A DNA stretch of 64,000 bases from Sipunculus nudus (taxonomy: Eukaryota > Annelida > Sipuncula > Golfingiida > Sipunculidae). The notes beneath the pieces are model-generated. The model ran no database searches. It saw nothing but the letters and a program-made list of their open reading frames with translations, and was not told the DNA's origin. The stretch's first letter is position 1. Each line of letters opens with the position of its first letter. The position numbers and the translations under genes are program-made. Where the stretch lies: the NCBI GenBank assembly GCA_026874595.1, contig CM049310.1:68831556-68895555 (forward strand). Reading direction: 5' to 3'. Positions 11,611-23,699 of the stretch are shown here, piece after piece.

Positions 11611-14524
11611 CTAATCAGAGTCATCAGAGGGCAGGTCTGACTCACAATTTGGGCATACAAAAAGAGATTCTCCAGATGTGCATTCTTCGTGAGCCCATTT
11701 GTGACATGACAGGCACTGTACCCAGACTTCTTTGGATTTAGAATTGGCAAATGGCTCCGCACATATTAAACAAGGCCATTCCTCATCCTCGTCTTCATCA
11801 CTGCTGTACGTCTCACGGCTGGTCGATGGTCTAGGTTTCCGGGTACCTTTGTGGGTGTTTTTCTGGCCCTTTGCTTTCCTTTCTGCGGGTTTTCCTCTCC
11901 TCTTTCCTCTAATGCTCCGATTCATTGACGGTTTATCTTTAACTGGTCCTTTCTCTTTCACTGATTTTGATTTTTTTGCTTTAACTGCCGATTTTCCTTT
12001 GCTGGTGCAACCTTTTCTTTTTTCTTTTGCCGTGTGTCTTTCCTGCAGCATTTTCTTGTAGGGCGATGATGTCAAAAGGACAGCACCCTCGGACTTCCTT
12101 TTTCTGGTGCGTGCTGTACCAAGCTTGGGAATTGGTGACAGACTGCGGATGATATCTTGCACCGAAGAGCCTACAAACATTTAAACGTAAAGATAAGTCA
12201 AAACATGATAACTGGTTGCAAGATTTTGTTTTTGAAGGCACATTTGTAGATAAAATGTATATCTCACCTGAAGGCCCTTCTACCGGCGACGCATCTTCCA
12301 TGATTTTTGTTCCATTGCTGTCTGATGTGTAGTCAACAGGATTACCAGCAACAGGTGGTTGGTCGACAGCAGGAGGGTAACCAGCAGCAGCGGGTGGTTG
12401 GTCAACAGCAGGAGGAGGGTTACCAGCAGCAGCAGGTGGCTGGTCGGCAACAGGAGAGTTACCGGCAACAGCAGGTGGCTGGTCGGCAGCAGCAGGAGGG
12501 TTACCAGCAGTAGCAGGTGGTTGGTCGGCAGCAGGAGAGTTAACAGCAGCAGCAGGTGGAAGGTCGGCAGCAGCAGGAGGGTTACCAGCAGCAGCAGGTG
12601 GTTGGTCGGCAACAGGAGAGTTACCAGCAGCAGCAGGTGGTTGGTCGGCAACAGGAGAGTTACCAGCAGCAGCTGGTGGTTGGTCGGCAACAGGAGAGTT
12701 ACCAGCAGCAGCTGGTGGTTGGTCGGCAACAGGAGAGTTACCAGCAGCAGCAGGTGGTTGGTCGGCAACAGGAGAGTTAACAGCAGCAGCTGGTGGTTGG
12801 TCGGCAGCAGGAGGGTTACCAGCAGCAGCAGGTGGCTGGTCGGCAGCAGCAGGAGGGTTACCAGCAGCAGCAGGTGGTTGGTCGGCAACAGGAGAGTTAC
12901 CAGCAGCAGCTGGTGGTTGGTCGGCAACAGGAGAGTTACCAGAAGCAGCAGGTGGTTGGTCGGCAACAGGAGAGTTACTAGCAGCAGCAGGTGGTTGGTC
13001 GGCAACAGGAGAGTTAACAGCAGCAGCAGGTGGCTGGTCGGCAACAGGAGAGTTACCAGCAGCAGCAGGTGGTTGGTCAGCAGCAGGAGGGTTACCAGCA
13101 GCACCAGGCGGTTGGTCGGCAGCATAAGAGTTACCAGCAGCAGCAGGTGGCTGGTCGGCAGCAGCAGGATGGTTACCATGCCCGGGTGGTTGGTCGACAG
13201 CAGCAGGAGGGTTACAACCAGCAGGAGGTTGACCAGAAGGAGCAGACATTAGACCTGTAAAGGTAGGTTGTCCAGCTGCAGCAGGTGATTCACCAGCAGA
13301 AGGATCCGCTTCATCAGTTACCATGGCAGCGACGAAGTCGTCGTCTGAAAACACATTTGCAACAAAAGGCCAGATACCGCAAGTTGCAAATCCATGTACA
13401 GCTTTTTCAGGCGAAGCAGACCTTAGGAAAGCTTTCCCAAAGATACTTGCAATATCAAAGAATGATATCCTCTTCCCAGGATGTGCCACCATCCAAGAGT
13501 CTGCTGCTGCATTGTAGGCACTTTTGAGAGATTTGAAATATGTTCGGTCTAAAGGCTGCATTTTATGTGTGCTGTGTGGTGGAAGTGTGAGCAGGTGGAT
13601 GCCATGTTCACGTGCATAGGTCACAGCTGCCAGTGTTTTATGGCTGTGATGGCCATCCAGGATGATGATGTGCTGCATCTCTGTGGAAGAGTTTGTAAAT
13701 TTCACAAAGTGCTCCAACCATTTCATAAACAGATCCGAGTCCGTCCAGCCACTGGGATTAGCATAACCGATCGAGTTTGGAGGCGCCCCGACCATCAGTG
13801 CATCTGCCATTCTTTTTCTGGGAAATATGAGCATTGGAGGCATATATACCCCAGCGGCACTCATCCCACATATGACCGTTACCGTTTTACCTCTTTCACC
13901 ACTCGTCACTTTGCCAACCTGTTTGATGCCTTTTGTGGCCAGTATTTTTCCTGGATTCTGCACACTAGTAATGCCAGTTTCATCCATGTTCCATACACGA
14001 GCAGAGGAAAATTCACGATCATGTAACAGTTCTCGATAGACTGCAAAGAACTGTTGCACTTTCGGTTTGTTGAACCCAACTGCCCGTGACAAATTAGTAC
14101 CCTGGGTTTCTCGGATGCTAAGGTCCGGATGCCTTGACAGGAATCCGGATAGCCAGTCTTTTCCCGCCATCTTGCTCTCGTGACTGAACGGGTGATCGAT
14201 GTCAGACTTTTCCGCTATTTCATATGCCAAACGGCGTATATCACGAGTTGTAAGGCCATAATGTGCCTTTTCCATATACTTCACATGGTTATGCAGTTGA
14301 CGTTCGATCTCAGTTGTAAGAACAATTCTATGTCGACCTAGCTTTGAGACTCCGGGATTTTTTACTTTGCCATCTCTGTGACGGCGTAGTGTTCTCGGCA
14401 GGATACCAACAGTTTTTGAAGCTCGTAAAACGGGCATGCCTCCTCGGATTGACTGTAGGGCTTGCTTCAACTTTTCATCCCCATAACTACCTCTTGACGA
14501 TTTTCGTTTATAGTATCGGACCAT
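11611..14524 (-). CDS. Pogo-like transposase with Pro/Ala tandem repeat and C-terminal PHD finger (two coding exons)
   Basis: Coding exons are 14,524-12,268 and 12,170-11,611, joined in phase to 938 residues. The start MVRYYKRKSS is chosen because a pyrimidine-rich acceptor (ending CATTTCAG) lies just upstream, so the codons before it look like 5' intron. Residues ~15-55 form a Psq-type helix-turn-helix and ~80-140 a second DNA-binding (CENP-B type) region. The DDE_1 core shows NMDETG (D181), IIILDGHHSH (D290) and HSTHKMQPLD (D326), so D2 and D3 are 35 apart as in pogo. Residues ~430-725 are about 23 units of PPAAAGNSPVADQ type. A basic Lys/Arg-rich tract follows, then an acidic patch and a PHD finger (CLIC...CLSC...WAHEEC...CPNC) at ~884-929. 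All eight PHD zinc ligands are present. I see no stop or frameshift. It would cut and rejoin the element at its TIRs in the nucleus; a histone-reading role for the PHD finger is inference. Confidence 0.9.
12171..12267 (-). other. 97-bp intron of the transposase gene
   Basis: Minus-strand donor CAG|GTGAGATA at 12,268/12,267 and acceptor TTTGTAG|GCTC at 12,171/12,170. Splicing joins ...EGPSG to SSVQDIIRS in frame (phase 1). Without splicing the upstream frame runs on about 100 codons in the wrong frame and misses the PHD finger. Confidence 0.85.
12345..13250 (-). repeat. 39-bp (some 42-bp) coding minisatellite within the transposase
   Basis: About 23 tandem units encode PPAAAGNSPVADQ and variants (PPAAADQ, PPAAAVNSPVADQ). 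Every length change is a multiple of three, so the frame is kept. The array also leaves long open frames in other phases and on the other strand, which are by-products. Confidence 0.93.
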
Positions 14525-14614
14525 GATGGTATCTGAAATGAAAGAAAACAACAGATTATCCATATCTTACTTGAAAAGTAATTTCAAAATAAGATTAAAT
14601 ACAGAAAAAAGATG

Positions 14615-15005
14615 GGGTAAAATGCCTACCGGCGGGAGCAAAAAGCCCATGGAGGCGTTTTGCCTCTTTGTTACTGTTTTATTTTAAATGTATCAATCTC
14701 ACGATACGATGAATTATCGCAAATCGAAATCTATCTGCACAAGTAGTAAACATCAATACTCATAGATACATATAGGGTCTGTGCCATCCTCTACATAAGC
14801 GCAAACATGGGACCTAATCTTAGGACTTGTCTTTTATCTAACAATGAGGAGTATTTGGAAACTTACCCGTGCAATATGAAGCGCTCACTTTTTCGTTGTC
14901 CCGCTGTGATCACGTGGTCCCCTGGTTTGCAGGACCTGCTCTGCATGCCCCGAGACGCTTCATGTGACGTAATATTTTGAATAATTAAGGTAGGCGTTTA
15001 ACCTC
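14615..15005 (+). promoter_or_regulatory. Right subterminal motif cluster of the pogo-like element
   Basis: GGGTAAAATGCCTACC near 14,615, GGAGGCGTTTTGCCTC at 14,651-14,666 and TAGGCGTTTAACCTC near 14,991 repeat the same core as the left cluster. The 14,525-14,880 stretch would also contain the transposase promoter and 5' untranslated exon, which I cannot place. Confidence 0.5.
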
Positions 15006-15010
15006 ACCTG

Positions 15011-15032
15011 GGCGCCTTGCCCCACCCTACCC
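15011..15032 (-). repeat. Right terminal inverted repeat of the pogo-like element
   Basis: GGCGCCTTGCCCCACCCTAC plus CC, followed by TA. Exact reverse complement of 10,901-10,922. Confidence 0.95.
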
Positions 15033-17117
15033 TAACTATCTAAGCTATAGTTTATTATTGGAATTAATAGTTAATTTCACACTTGGTGAAGTTTTTACTC
15101 TTCTGAAGAAAGGAATTCCTTATCTGATGAACATCCCCACCTTCATAGCAATACACCACTTTGTGGACACAGTTAAATGTGCACTTTAATCATTGTAACC
15201 CTGGTGGTACAATACAAAATCTAAAATGTAGCATAGCCTAGAATAAGAAAGATTAAAATACAGATAATTATAACATTCATCCAGTTTATGCACAATCTGG
15301 GAAATGGGGAGTGGGGGAGTACAGGGCAGAGAAGAAGCTTGCTAGTAGTGGCCAAGCTGAGCCAAGGCAAGCTGCCTGGAGTTGTTTCTTAAGACAAGTG
15401 AATCCTGTACTACTAGGTGGGCTGGATGTAAACAACACTTGACATGGTGTATGAAAACTTGAATAAAAGCTATTCTTATCAATCAATTCTTTTGAATTTT
15501 CAGATTTTAAAAGATTAAATCCTTATTTATATATGCTGTGAAAATAAAATCGACAGTGCTTACAAGAAAAAAACGTGCCTTTGCCAAATTTGGACAAAAT
15601 TTATTGTATTAAGGTATTGATTTTTTGTTTATGCTAATAACTTAAACAAGGGTTCAATGACTGGGGTGTGTGTGTGTGTGGGGGGGGGGGGGGATTACAA
15701 CACCTTGGATATAAATACAGAATATGGAATTAAATTTAATGGTGCTTACTGGTGGGAGTTACAGCATCTCTGCATATACGTAAAGAATAAAATTTAATTT
15801 AAATGAAATTATTTTTAAATATTTAAAAAACAGGCAGAGAGATGGAAAACAAAGCAAATAACTTTAATTTCCATTCTACTGAGACAGGAAAACAATGAAC
15901 AAATATTTGCCTTAGATCCTGTTTTTTCTTTTGTTAAATTAAGTCATTTTTTTTAAGTTTATAAATTTTATTATATATTCACAGTATATCATATATATCT
16001 GAATATTTAAATTGATTCACAAATCTCAATTGCATCAACATTTATACTTATTTAGTCAGGTAACATCAGATTATGCACATAGATATATTCTTTTTTTATA
16101 TAAATATATTTTTAAATTTGCAAAGCAATAAAAATATGAAAATAACACTCCAGAATTCACAATTTTTAATTGCACCTTTATTTATCCATGATCTGTTTCA
16201 TATATTATCAAATTATGCCTTCTGATGGGTTAATATTTTGTTTAATTATTTAATAAGAAATAATTTCTTAAAAATGCTACATCAGAACAACATGGCATCT
16301 CTTGGATTACTTCTTGAATTGATATTTCAAGAAAAGTTGTGCACATTGGATCAAAACAGCTTTACATTTACAGAAATACAGTTGACAATAACAAACCATG
16401 TATTGCAATATAATTGGTGATGGGGGTGGTGGTGGTGGTGGGGGGGGGGGGGGGGTTGTTAGGGTAGGGCCCATGAGAATAAGTGTATGTTTATTACAAC
16501 AGGGAGGGGTGTTCTGCCAGTGCTGCATCATTAATAAGGTTACCTATGAAAGGCTGTGATGAGCAAGAGTGGGGTCATAATTAGAGCATATGAAAACTTC
16601 AATAATTAGAATAATTTTTAAGCTTTTAGTTTAAAATTTCAGAATTCAGATTAAATCCACATGTATCCCGGCTGTGAAAAATAAATAAAATATACTAACA
16701 AGAAAAAAACGTGCCAAGGTCAAATTTGGGCAAAATTTAAGGTACCAATTTTATATTTTTGCTAATATTTAAAAAAAATTGAAAAGATTTTGATCTAATT
16801 TTGGATATACAATTAAATTTTGATTAATTAAAGTTATATTACTGAATAAAAGTCCCTAGCTTTAACATTTTTTGTGTTTAGTGACCAAATATTTTTCCTG
16901 ATTTTTTACAAAGTGCAATATGTTTTGGCCCATAACTTTTTTAAATTATATAATATAGACCTAATTTCTGGCATGTACATAGGAACTATATAGAGGAATA
17001 TTTATGGTAAATATGAGGAAAACCAGATGAGTGGTCTTGATATGAGGCAGTCCTGAAGTGTGAATACAGGTTTTTATTTAAAAAATTGTGGTTTTTCCTT
17101 GATTTCTCAAAGGAACG

Positions 17118-20100
17118 GTTTTTTTAATGAAGCTTTTATTCGATTCAAGTAAAGTACAAACAAGTACAATATCACATTACAAACACAATATAACCAAATA
17201 AAACACATAAATTTTTTTTTTTTTTAAATCTACACATATATGCAACACTAAACTACATCCTACATGTAATAAAATAAATTTTTAGCAGCATGTATATCTA
17301 TTCCACAACATGTTATGTTTTGCTAATTTATCTTTGCTTATTGCAATGTTTCTTTCTATTTTATGGTTTAAACGAATAAAATTGATCACACCTTTTTACA
17401 CTTTGTTATATATATATATATAATATTTCACAAGCAATATAATTTTATCAAGTAATCTATCTGTGCTCAAATTCATCAATTTCACTTCTAAAGAGAATAT
17501 TCTAGGTATATTAAAATTGCCCAGCCAGTTAAAAACTGCTGTCCACAAGTTATATATTTGATCACATTTATAAAAGAAGTGTGTTATGGTTTCCTTCTCT
17601 CTTCTACAAAAAGTGCATAGGTCATTTTCAGCTAATCCCAACTTAGCCAAAAAGGGTTTAATGCTATTATCCTATGTAATATCTTAAACTGGAAATACCT
17701 TAATTTTGTAGCTAATGTTAATGATGGAATATTTACAAAAGCTTTTAACACTTGATCCTGGTTGATAACCTCTATTTCTTGCTGCCATTTTATCATAACT
17801 CTATTGGGCTGTGTGTATTTTTTTATTCAAAAGTTCAGCATAAATTGTTTTCACCGGTTTTTTCATCTGCATTATCTTGTGAACTTTATGTCTCGGAACA
17901 GGATTTGTTTAAGACCTCTTAATTTTCCATTTCCATATGTTAGGTATAGCTTCTATAATACTATTATAAGCCATTATTTTAATTTTTATCTTGTATAACT
18001 CTTCCAGTTCACTGATAGTGTAGAAGAAATAAGTATTATTTACATTTTTTGTGATATCTTGAATAAATCTTATCCCTGCATGATACCAATCTTTATACAA
18101 AACAACGAAGTTGTTAATCTTAATATGTGAATTGAACCACAGAGTCTGGCTTAAATATTCACCAACAGTTTCTGGATTATGAAAATTATAATTACACCAT
18201 TCAGTGATAATTTCTCTCCAAAAAGTGTTCATTTTCTTTAACATTGCAAGCTGCATCAAATCAGCTTCTCGGAGATTACTGGAGAAAAAATATGAAGCCA
18301 TATTATTCAAACTAGTATCAATTATCTGTCTCCACCTGATCAACTGATCTTTAAATAATCTGTTTACCCATGCTAGTTTTGTTGCCTTAAGTTTTATATG
18401 TATATCTATCATATTTAGTCCACCATGATGATATGGTGCTATGACAGTCGTCCTTTTTATTTTATCAGTTTTTGAGTTCCATAAGAACATAAAAAGGAGT
18501 CTTTCTAATTCTATTAAAAATGTCTTGGGTGGTTCTGGCAACAGTGTCATTTGGTATTGTATTTGTGACACAAGTTCTGCTTTGATATTTGTAATTTTTC
18601 CTAACGGTGTCAGATTCCTTTTTGACCAAATTTTCATAAATTTTTAATTCTCTCCAGTGCTTGTTTGTAATTCAGTTGATATAGATTTTCAAGTTTGTTA
18701 TTAATCTGGACCCCCAATATTGTAACTGACTCTTTTGTCCGCTTAATGCCTAAACTTGCTATTTCATCTTTTCCTTGCTCATGGCTTCCTATTGGCATCA
18801 TAATAGTTTTTTCTACATTAATCTTTAAACCACTAATAGAATAAAATCTATGGAATAATTTTAAAATTTGTTTTACTGTTTCCAATTCATTATTTAGAAA
18901 TAATACTGTATCGTCAGCATATTGTGATATCACATGTTCTACATTATTTATCTTCATACCACTTATATCAGGGCTATCCCTTATTCTAGTTGCCAATATT
19001 TCTGCACATAAAATATACAAATACGGTGAAAGTGGGCAACCTTGTCTTACCCCCCTGCCAACTGGAAAGAAGCTTGAAGCCCATCCATTGTTTATGACAC
19101 ATGAAGAGATATCATGATAGAAAATCTCAATCCACTTACAGAAAGTGTTTCCAAAGTTAAAAAAATTTAAGTGTTAAATTTAAGGATTAATCTTTGAAGT
19201 ACTTTCTGCAGTCTCAGCGCTATACATTTAGTTATTAATTTATAGTCAAAATTAAGTAATGATATTGGTCTCCAGTTTTTCAATAGTAGGGGTCTTTTGA
19301 TTTTTTAGGAATTAAAGTAATAATGCTTTGTCTTTGAGATATATTTAGTTTTCCCAGAGAGAGTGAATGTTTATAGGATGCCATCAGCTCTGATTTAATA
19401 TCGTCCCAAAAAAATTTATAAAATTCACAAGGCAGTCCATCAGTGCCAGGAGTTTTACCATTTTGAAACGTTTTAAGGCAGCCAAAAAAATCTTTTTCAG
19501 TTAACTCTTGGTCACAGCTAAGCTGTTCTCCTTCAGAAAGGATTTTAAAATTCTCTCTATCCTCAAAGAACTCAGAACATTGCTCTTCTGATGAATTAAG
19601 CTGGTTGGATGTATATAGGGTTTCATAAAAATTTTTTTTTTTTTTCAAAACTTTGTCTGGTTCTGTTATATAGTGATCATTTATTTTTAATTTTTGTATA
19701 ACGTTTTTATTATACAACCTTTTTTCTAAATTCAGAAAGTATTTTGATGGCTTTTCTCCGTCCATATGCCATCTTGTTTTACATCTGAACATGGCTCCTT
19801 CTGTTTTTTCTTGCAAAATATTCTAAATTTTAAGTTTAATTTTTTAATTTCTTCTAGAATTTTAATGCCAGAATTTAAATCATATTGCGCCTCTAATTGT
19901 GTCACTTTTTTTCCCAATTCCGACAAGGAATTCCTTTTTTTGTTTATTTATTTTAACAGCATAAGTTATTGTTGCCCCCCTTATTTTGCATTTACTAGTA
20001 TCCCATAACAAAGCAGGATTAGTGTTTGGATTGAATTCTTTAGTTTCTAGTATGGTTTGTTTTATAAAAGTACTATAATTTGGGTCATTCAAGTGTTTAC

Positions 20101-20404
20101 AGTTTAATTTCCAAAACCCTGGACCCCTTTTTTTCTTGTTTTAGATTCAAATTAATCCCTACAGTTGAGTGGTCAGTTTTGACAATTGATCCTATCTATG
20201 TTTTTTTCCAGATTTTCTGCCAGACCTAATGATATGAGAAAGAAGTCTAATCTACAGAATATTTTTGTTGGGTTATATCTTTTCCATGAATATTGTAATG
20301 ACTGTGGGTGTTGGTTTCGCCATATATCAATCAGATCCATATTTTCAATCCATGACTGTATAACTTATTGTGATTTTCTGAGTCACAGGATTACCTCCTC
20401 TTTT
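17118..20404 (-). pseudogene. L1-B: 5'-truncated L1/Tx1-type LINE inserted in repeat-A
   Basis: Read on the minus strand it starts inside the endonuclease (SWIENMDLIDIW, RLDFFLISLGL, TDHSTVGINL, then GPGFWKLN near 20,110). It continues with the linker CKTRWHMDGEKPSKYFLNLE, reverse transcriptase blocks (NGKTPGTDGLPCEFY; IITLIPKK; QYADDTVLFLNN with YADD at 18,910-18,921), the HHGGLNMIDI segment and a C-terminal zinc knuckle (CTFCRREKETITHFF). It ends with AATAAA (17,135-17,140) 10 bases before an A tract. Flanks CAAAGGAACG (17,108-17,117) and AAAAGGAAACG (20,405-20,415) look like a slightly diverged target duplication. Frames are broken at several points, so it is inactive. Confidence 0.88.
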
Positions 20405-20567
20405 AAAAGGAAACGAAGTTGCAAAGACCCAGTTTTCGGCTTGGTAGGAGATCTTGGGGACATCTAACATTATGCCAAATTTTGGATTCCTAGGTCTTAC
20501 GGTTTCAAAACGTGCCACATCTACGGACGGACAGACGGACGGACGACGGACAATGAACCACAACTAT

Positions 20568-20596
20568 AGCTCAGATGACTTATAGTCAGCTGAGCT
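20568..20596 (+). repeat. Terminal hairpin of repeat-A copy 1
   Basis: AGCTCAGATGACT, loop TAT, AGTCAGCTGAGCT: 13-bp stem with one mismatch, followed at once by AAAA. The preceding ~50 bases are GACGGACGGAC-type. The same structure ends copy 2 at 45,259-45,287. Confidence 0.8.
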
Positions 20597-20600
20597 AAAA

Positions 20601-23281
20601 AATACTCTAGAATATCCAATTTAATCGATGATAATTGTCATAATTTTCTCAATTCTATTGACATCCCGGTGTTAACGGATACACAAAGATTGCACTGTGA
20701 AGGTGAATTTACTAGTCAGGAAATATATAAAACTTTGAACGATATGTCTGGAAATAAAACGCCCGGAAATGACGGGTTAACAAAAGAGTTTTACACTAAA
20801 TTTTTTTTTTCTGATAGGTCAAGAATAAACCAATTGTTTAAACGATAACCATATTAAAGGCGAATTTACTAATAGCCAAAAGCAGGCTATTGTATCTCTT
20901 ATTCCAAAGCAAGGTCGAGACTGTAGATATATGAAAAAAACTGGAGGCCTATAAGCCTTTTAAACGTAGATACCAAAATAATAAGTAGAATATTAGTTAA
21001 TCGTATAAAGCCTTTATTGTCAACCCTAATTGGACCTGATCAATATGCGTTCGTACCATGTAAATATATTGGGGAGCCAATAAGATTAATCGCGGATGAA
21101 CTGCATTATTGTGATACCGAAAATACACCTGGCATTTTGGTAGGCGCGGATTATACAGCCGCTTTTGATTCGGTTGACCATACCTTTCTTTTCTCCGTTC
21201 TAAGAAGATTTGGCTTTTTCTGAACGTTTTTTTATAAAATGAGTCCGCGTGCTGCACACAAACATTGAGAGTAGTGTAGTGAATAACGGGTACGGTACCA
21301 AATACTTTCCTTTACAAAGGGGAACACGGCAAAGAGATCCACTGGCTCCATATGTATTCATTATGGTTATGGAAATACTTATGGTTAAGTATAATAAAAA
21401 TATAGGGGAATAAGGGTTGCCAAGTCAGAGATAAAAATGTGATTGTTTGCAGATGATTCGACATTTTTTTTATAAAAACGAAAACTCTTTATTTCACCTT
21501 GAGGAAGTACTTTGTAAATTTTCAAAATATTCTTCTCTCAAAACTAACTTTGAGAAGTCTGATGCTTCATGGCTAGGCCCGTTAAAAAACAGTGATAAGA
21601 AAATAGGCCATTTCAACTGGATAAATTTAACTAGAAAAGCAGTTAAATTTCCTGGAATTTATTTTACTTACAATAAATAATACTATCAACCAGAAATGCA
21701 ATTTTTGAAAAAGTTTTTACTTCCTTTATTACATGTTTAGAGAGATGGAACTGTAGATCCTTGTCCTTTTTTCGAGGAATAACTGTTTTGAAAACATTTG
21801 CAATACCAAAAATTATGTATCCTTGTATGATGCAATCTCCACCATCATGCTTTCTCAAGGAGGTTCAAGATAAAATAAATATTCTTCTGGAAGTATAAAA
21901 AGCCAAAATAAAACAAACGTCACTCATTATGGATTATTAAGATAGGGTTTAAAGTTACCTGACATTGAACTTGTTTTGAGGTGCCAAAAACTTATATGGG
22001 TCAACAAATTAATTAATTCTTCGGATACACCGTGGAAAATTATTCCCAACTTTTAATTGAGAAAGATTGGTGGGATTTAAAGTGTAAATTGTAATTTTGA
22101 TAGAGCACGGATCCCTAAATACTTACCAATGTTTAAAAAAGATTGTTTAAATGCTTGGGCAACCTCTATTCGCACGATACCCACTTATCGAGTTACAGTG
22201 TTGGCCCAGCCGCACTGGAATAATTACCTACTAACTAGAGAAAGAGCTTTCTTCTATTTTAATACTATCTCTAGACACGGATACAACTTTTATTTTAGAA
22301 GACATTGTAGGAAATAATTATGAACTGATAAAATGGCAGGATTCAGGACTAGAGCTGAAGGAGTACATGAATTGGACCGCTGTCTTACATTCTATACCAA
22401 GGGAGTGGCTTAAACTGTTGAATATCCTAGAACAAAAAGATTCAACCATTGTACTTGACAAACCATGGTATTAAGAGAAGTTAAATACAGAACAATGTAC
22501 AGTAATTTAGTGAAAGAAAAAAGGATTTGCCCAACAGATACAAAAACTAGTAGGGACGGGTATAGATTGGCAGTTAGTTTATGAGAGATCTTTTAAAACC
22601 ACAATTGAAACAAAAACTAGAAAGTTTCAGTATAAAGTTCTGAACGATATTTTACCATTAAACAAAAATCTATACAGATGGAATCTTGTTGAAAATGATG
22701 TTCATATTGTTCTATGAATGCTGAAACATAAGTTCATATTTTATTCAGAATGTGCTCAAAGTTGCTTGGTGTATAGTGAGATCTGTAGTTGGCTTATAGA
22801 ATTCGATATAAAAATGCCAGAAAATACAAAAGAAATTATGTTGCTAGGAGTTATCATTGAGACAACAGAGGATGTATAAATAAATCACTTGCTTCTTTCA
22901 TACAAATATGTGGTTTTTAATTGCAAGATTTCACCAAGTGAACTGTCCCTATAAAAGTATGCAGCAATAATATTTAATTTTGAACGTATTGAATAAAAAG
23001 TAGCAGAACAAAAAAATAAACATGAAAAGCATCTTAAAAAGTGGGAGAAATTGAAGTCTTTCGTGTGATAGTAGTGTAATATTCGTATAAAAAAATAATA
23101 TTTGATTATTTTCTAATGTACTACCTACAGATGTAGTAATTCTGATTGTTGTATTTTTATTTATGTAACGTGTATGTATCCTTTCATGTTTGTAAACTTC
23201 ATGTATCGTCTTGTTTATTGTTTATATGTAATATTGTGTGATGTATTGTTGGTATTATATCAATAAATGTTTTTAAAAAAA
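20601..23281 (+). pseudogene. L1-A, 3' part: reverse transcriptase to poly(A) end
   Basis: Continues the element that stops at 9,251. Blocks seen in order are NKTPGNDGLTKEFY (near 20,760), SLIPKQGRDCRYM, NVDTKIISRILVNRI, GPDQYAFVPCKYIGEPIRL, GADYTAAFDSVDHTF, LQRGTRQRDPLAP, LFADDSTFF (FADD at 21,446-21,457) and the LPDIELVLRCQKLIWVNKL segment. The end has AATAAA at 23,262-23,267 and an A tract to 23,281. Many stops and frameshifts are present. Same clade as L1-B, but oriented oppositely and clearly a different copy. Confidence 0.85.
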
Positions 23282-23299
23282 TGATCAAAGACATTATAT

Positions 23300-23690
23300 C
23301 TGTATTGTTGATAAATACTCGAGGCTCTTCCTTACAACCGGTTATAGTGTGTACAGATCTCCTCAGTCAAAACGATTTGACAATATTTCAAAGCGTGCCC
23401 AACTTGTGGCATATGTTGATATAAAAGAACCATTGTTAGTAATTGGAGACTTCAATTTGATGTTTGTAATCAAAACAATATACCAGTCTTGAATAAGCTT
23501 CACGTTTTATACACTGTCCGCAGCTTGTTACACAAAGGAAAGCTGATCATGGAAGTCTTATCGATCTGGTGTTTTCAAACTTCCCTGATGGTACAACTGC
23601 AACAATAAAGACTACATGGTCTGATCATACAGCTTTGTCCACTCTTGTTCCAAAGGGTGTTTCCAGTTTCATCTTTACTAATAATTTATA
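23300..23690 (+). pseudogene. Endonuclease fragment, Helentron- or LINE-derived
   Basis: Frames give YSVYRSPQSKRFDN, KEPLLVIGDFN, QLVTQRKADHGSLIDLVFSN and TIKTTWSDHTAL: the D-F-N, LIDLVFSN and SDH motifs of an EEP (AP-type) endonuclease. This style is found in the C-terminal part of Helentron proteins and in some LINEs. It starts directly after the L1-A poly(A) end, on the same strand as the Helitron Rep remnant at 6.67 kb. One split element is possible, not shown. Confidence 0.6.
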
Positions 23691-23699
23691 TCTTGGTTT

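Larger units (their letters stand above)
10901..15032 (-). mobile_element. Complete pogo-like DNA transposon with DDD/PHD transposase
   Basis: The element is 4,132 bp. Its outer 22 bases are perfect inverted repeats starting GGGTAGGGTGGGGCAAGGCG, and it is bordered by TA at 10,899-10,900 and 15,033-15,034, the target duplication of the Tc1/mariner/pogo superfamily. It carries one minus-strand gene (11,611-14,524) and clusters of a GGCGTTTTGCCTC-like motif near both ends. Repeat-A copy 2 at 43,46x shows the same host sequence without the element. Intact ends and an open coding region suggest a fairly recent insertion, perhaps still competent. Confidence 0.92.
9252..20600 (+). mobile_element. 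Repeat-A copy 1 (host of the pogo and L1-B insertions)
   Basis: Starts with AGGGACCCATGGGTCAC at 9,256, has a second start-like copy at 10,152, and ends with the hairpin plus CTAAAA at 20,568-20,600. The end is preceded by GACGGACGGAC-type sequence. Segments 10,215-10,900, 15,033-17,117 and 20,405-20,600 align in order with 42,685-45,291. Removing the pogo element and L1-B restores a repeat similar to that copy. An internal block is directly duplicated (starts near 15,490 and 16,630; near 43,920 and 44,590 in the other copy). No coding region belongs to repeat-A itself, so it is probably non-autonomous. Confidence 0.75.

Noticed and set aside
12280-13252. Second long frames on both strands over the transposase repeat
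   Set aside because: Shadows of the 39-bp coding minisatellite; the DDE protein frame explains the array.
14525-14563. Upstream methionine of the transposase frame
   Set aside because: The segment contains a pyrimidine tract and CAG acceptor just before the MVRYYKRK start, so it is more likely intron or 5' untranslated sequence.
17396-19816. Host gene split in several exons on the minus strand
   Set aside because: Reverse transcriptase, YADD and zinc-knuckle motifs, a poly(A) end and target duplication show a broken LINE.
20568-20600. Helitron 3' end (hairpin plus CTAA)
   Set aside because: The stem reaches directly to CTAA without the usual spacer, and no matching TC 5' end was found; not called a Helitron.
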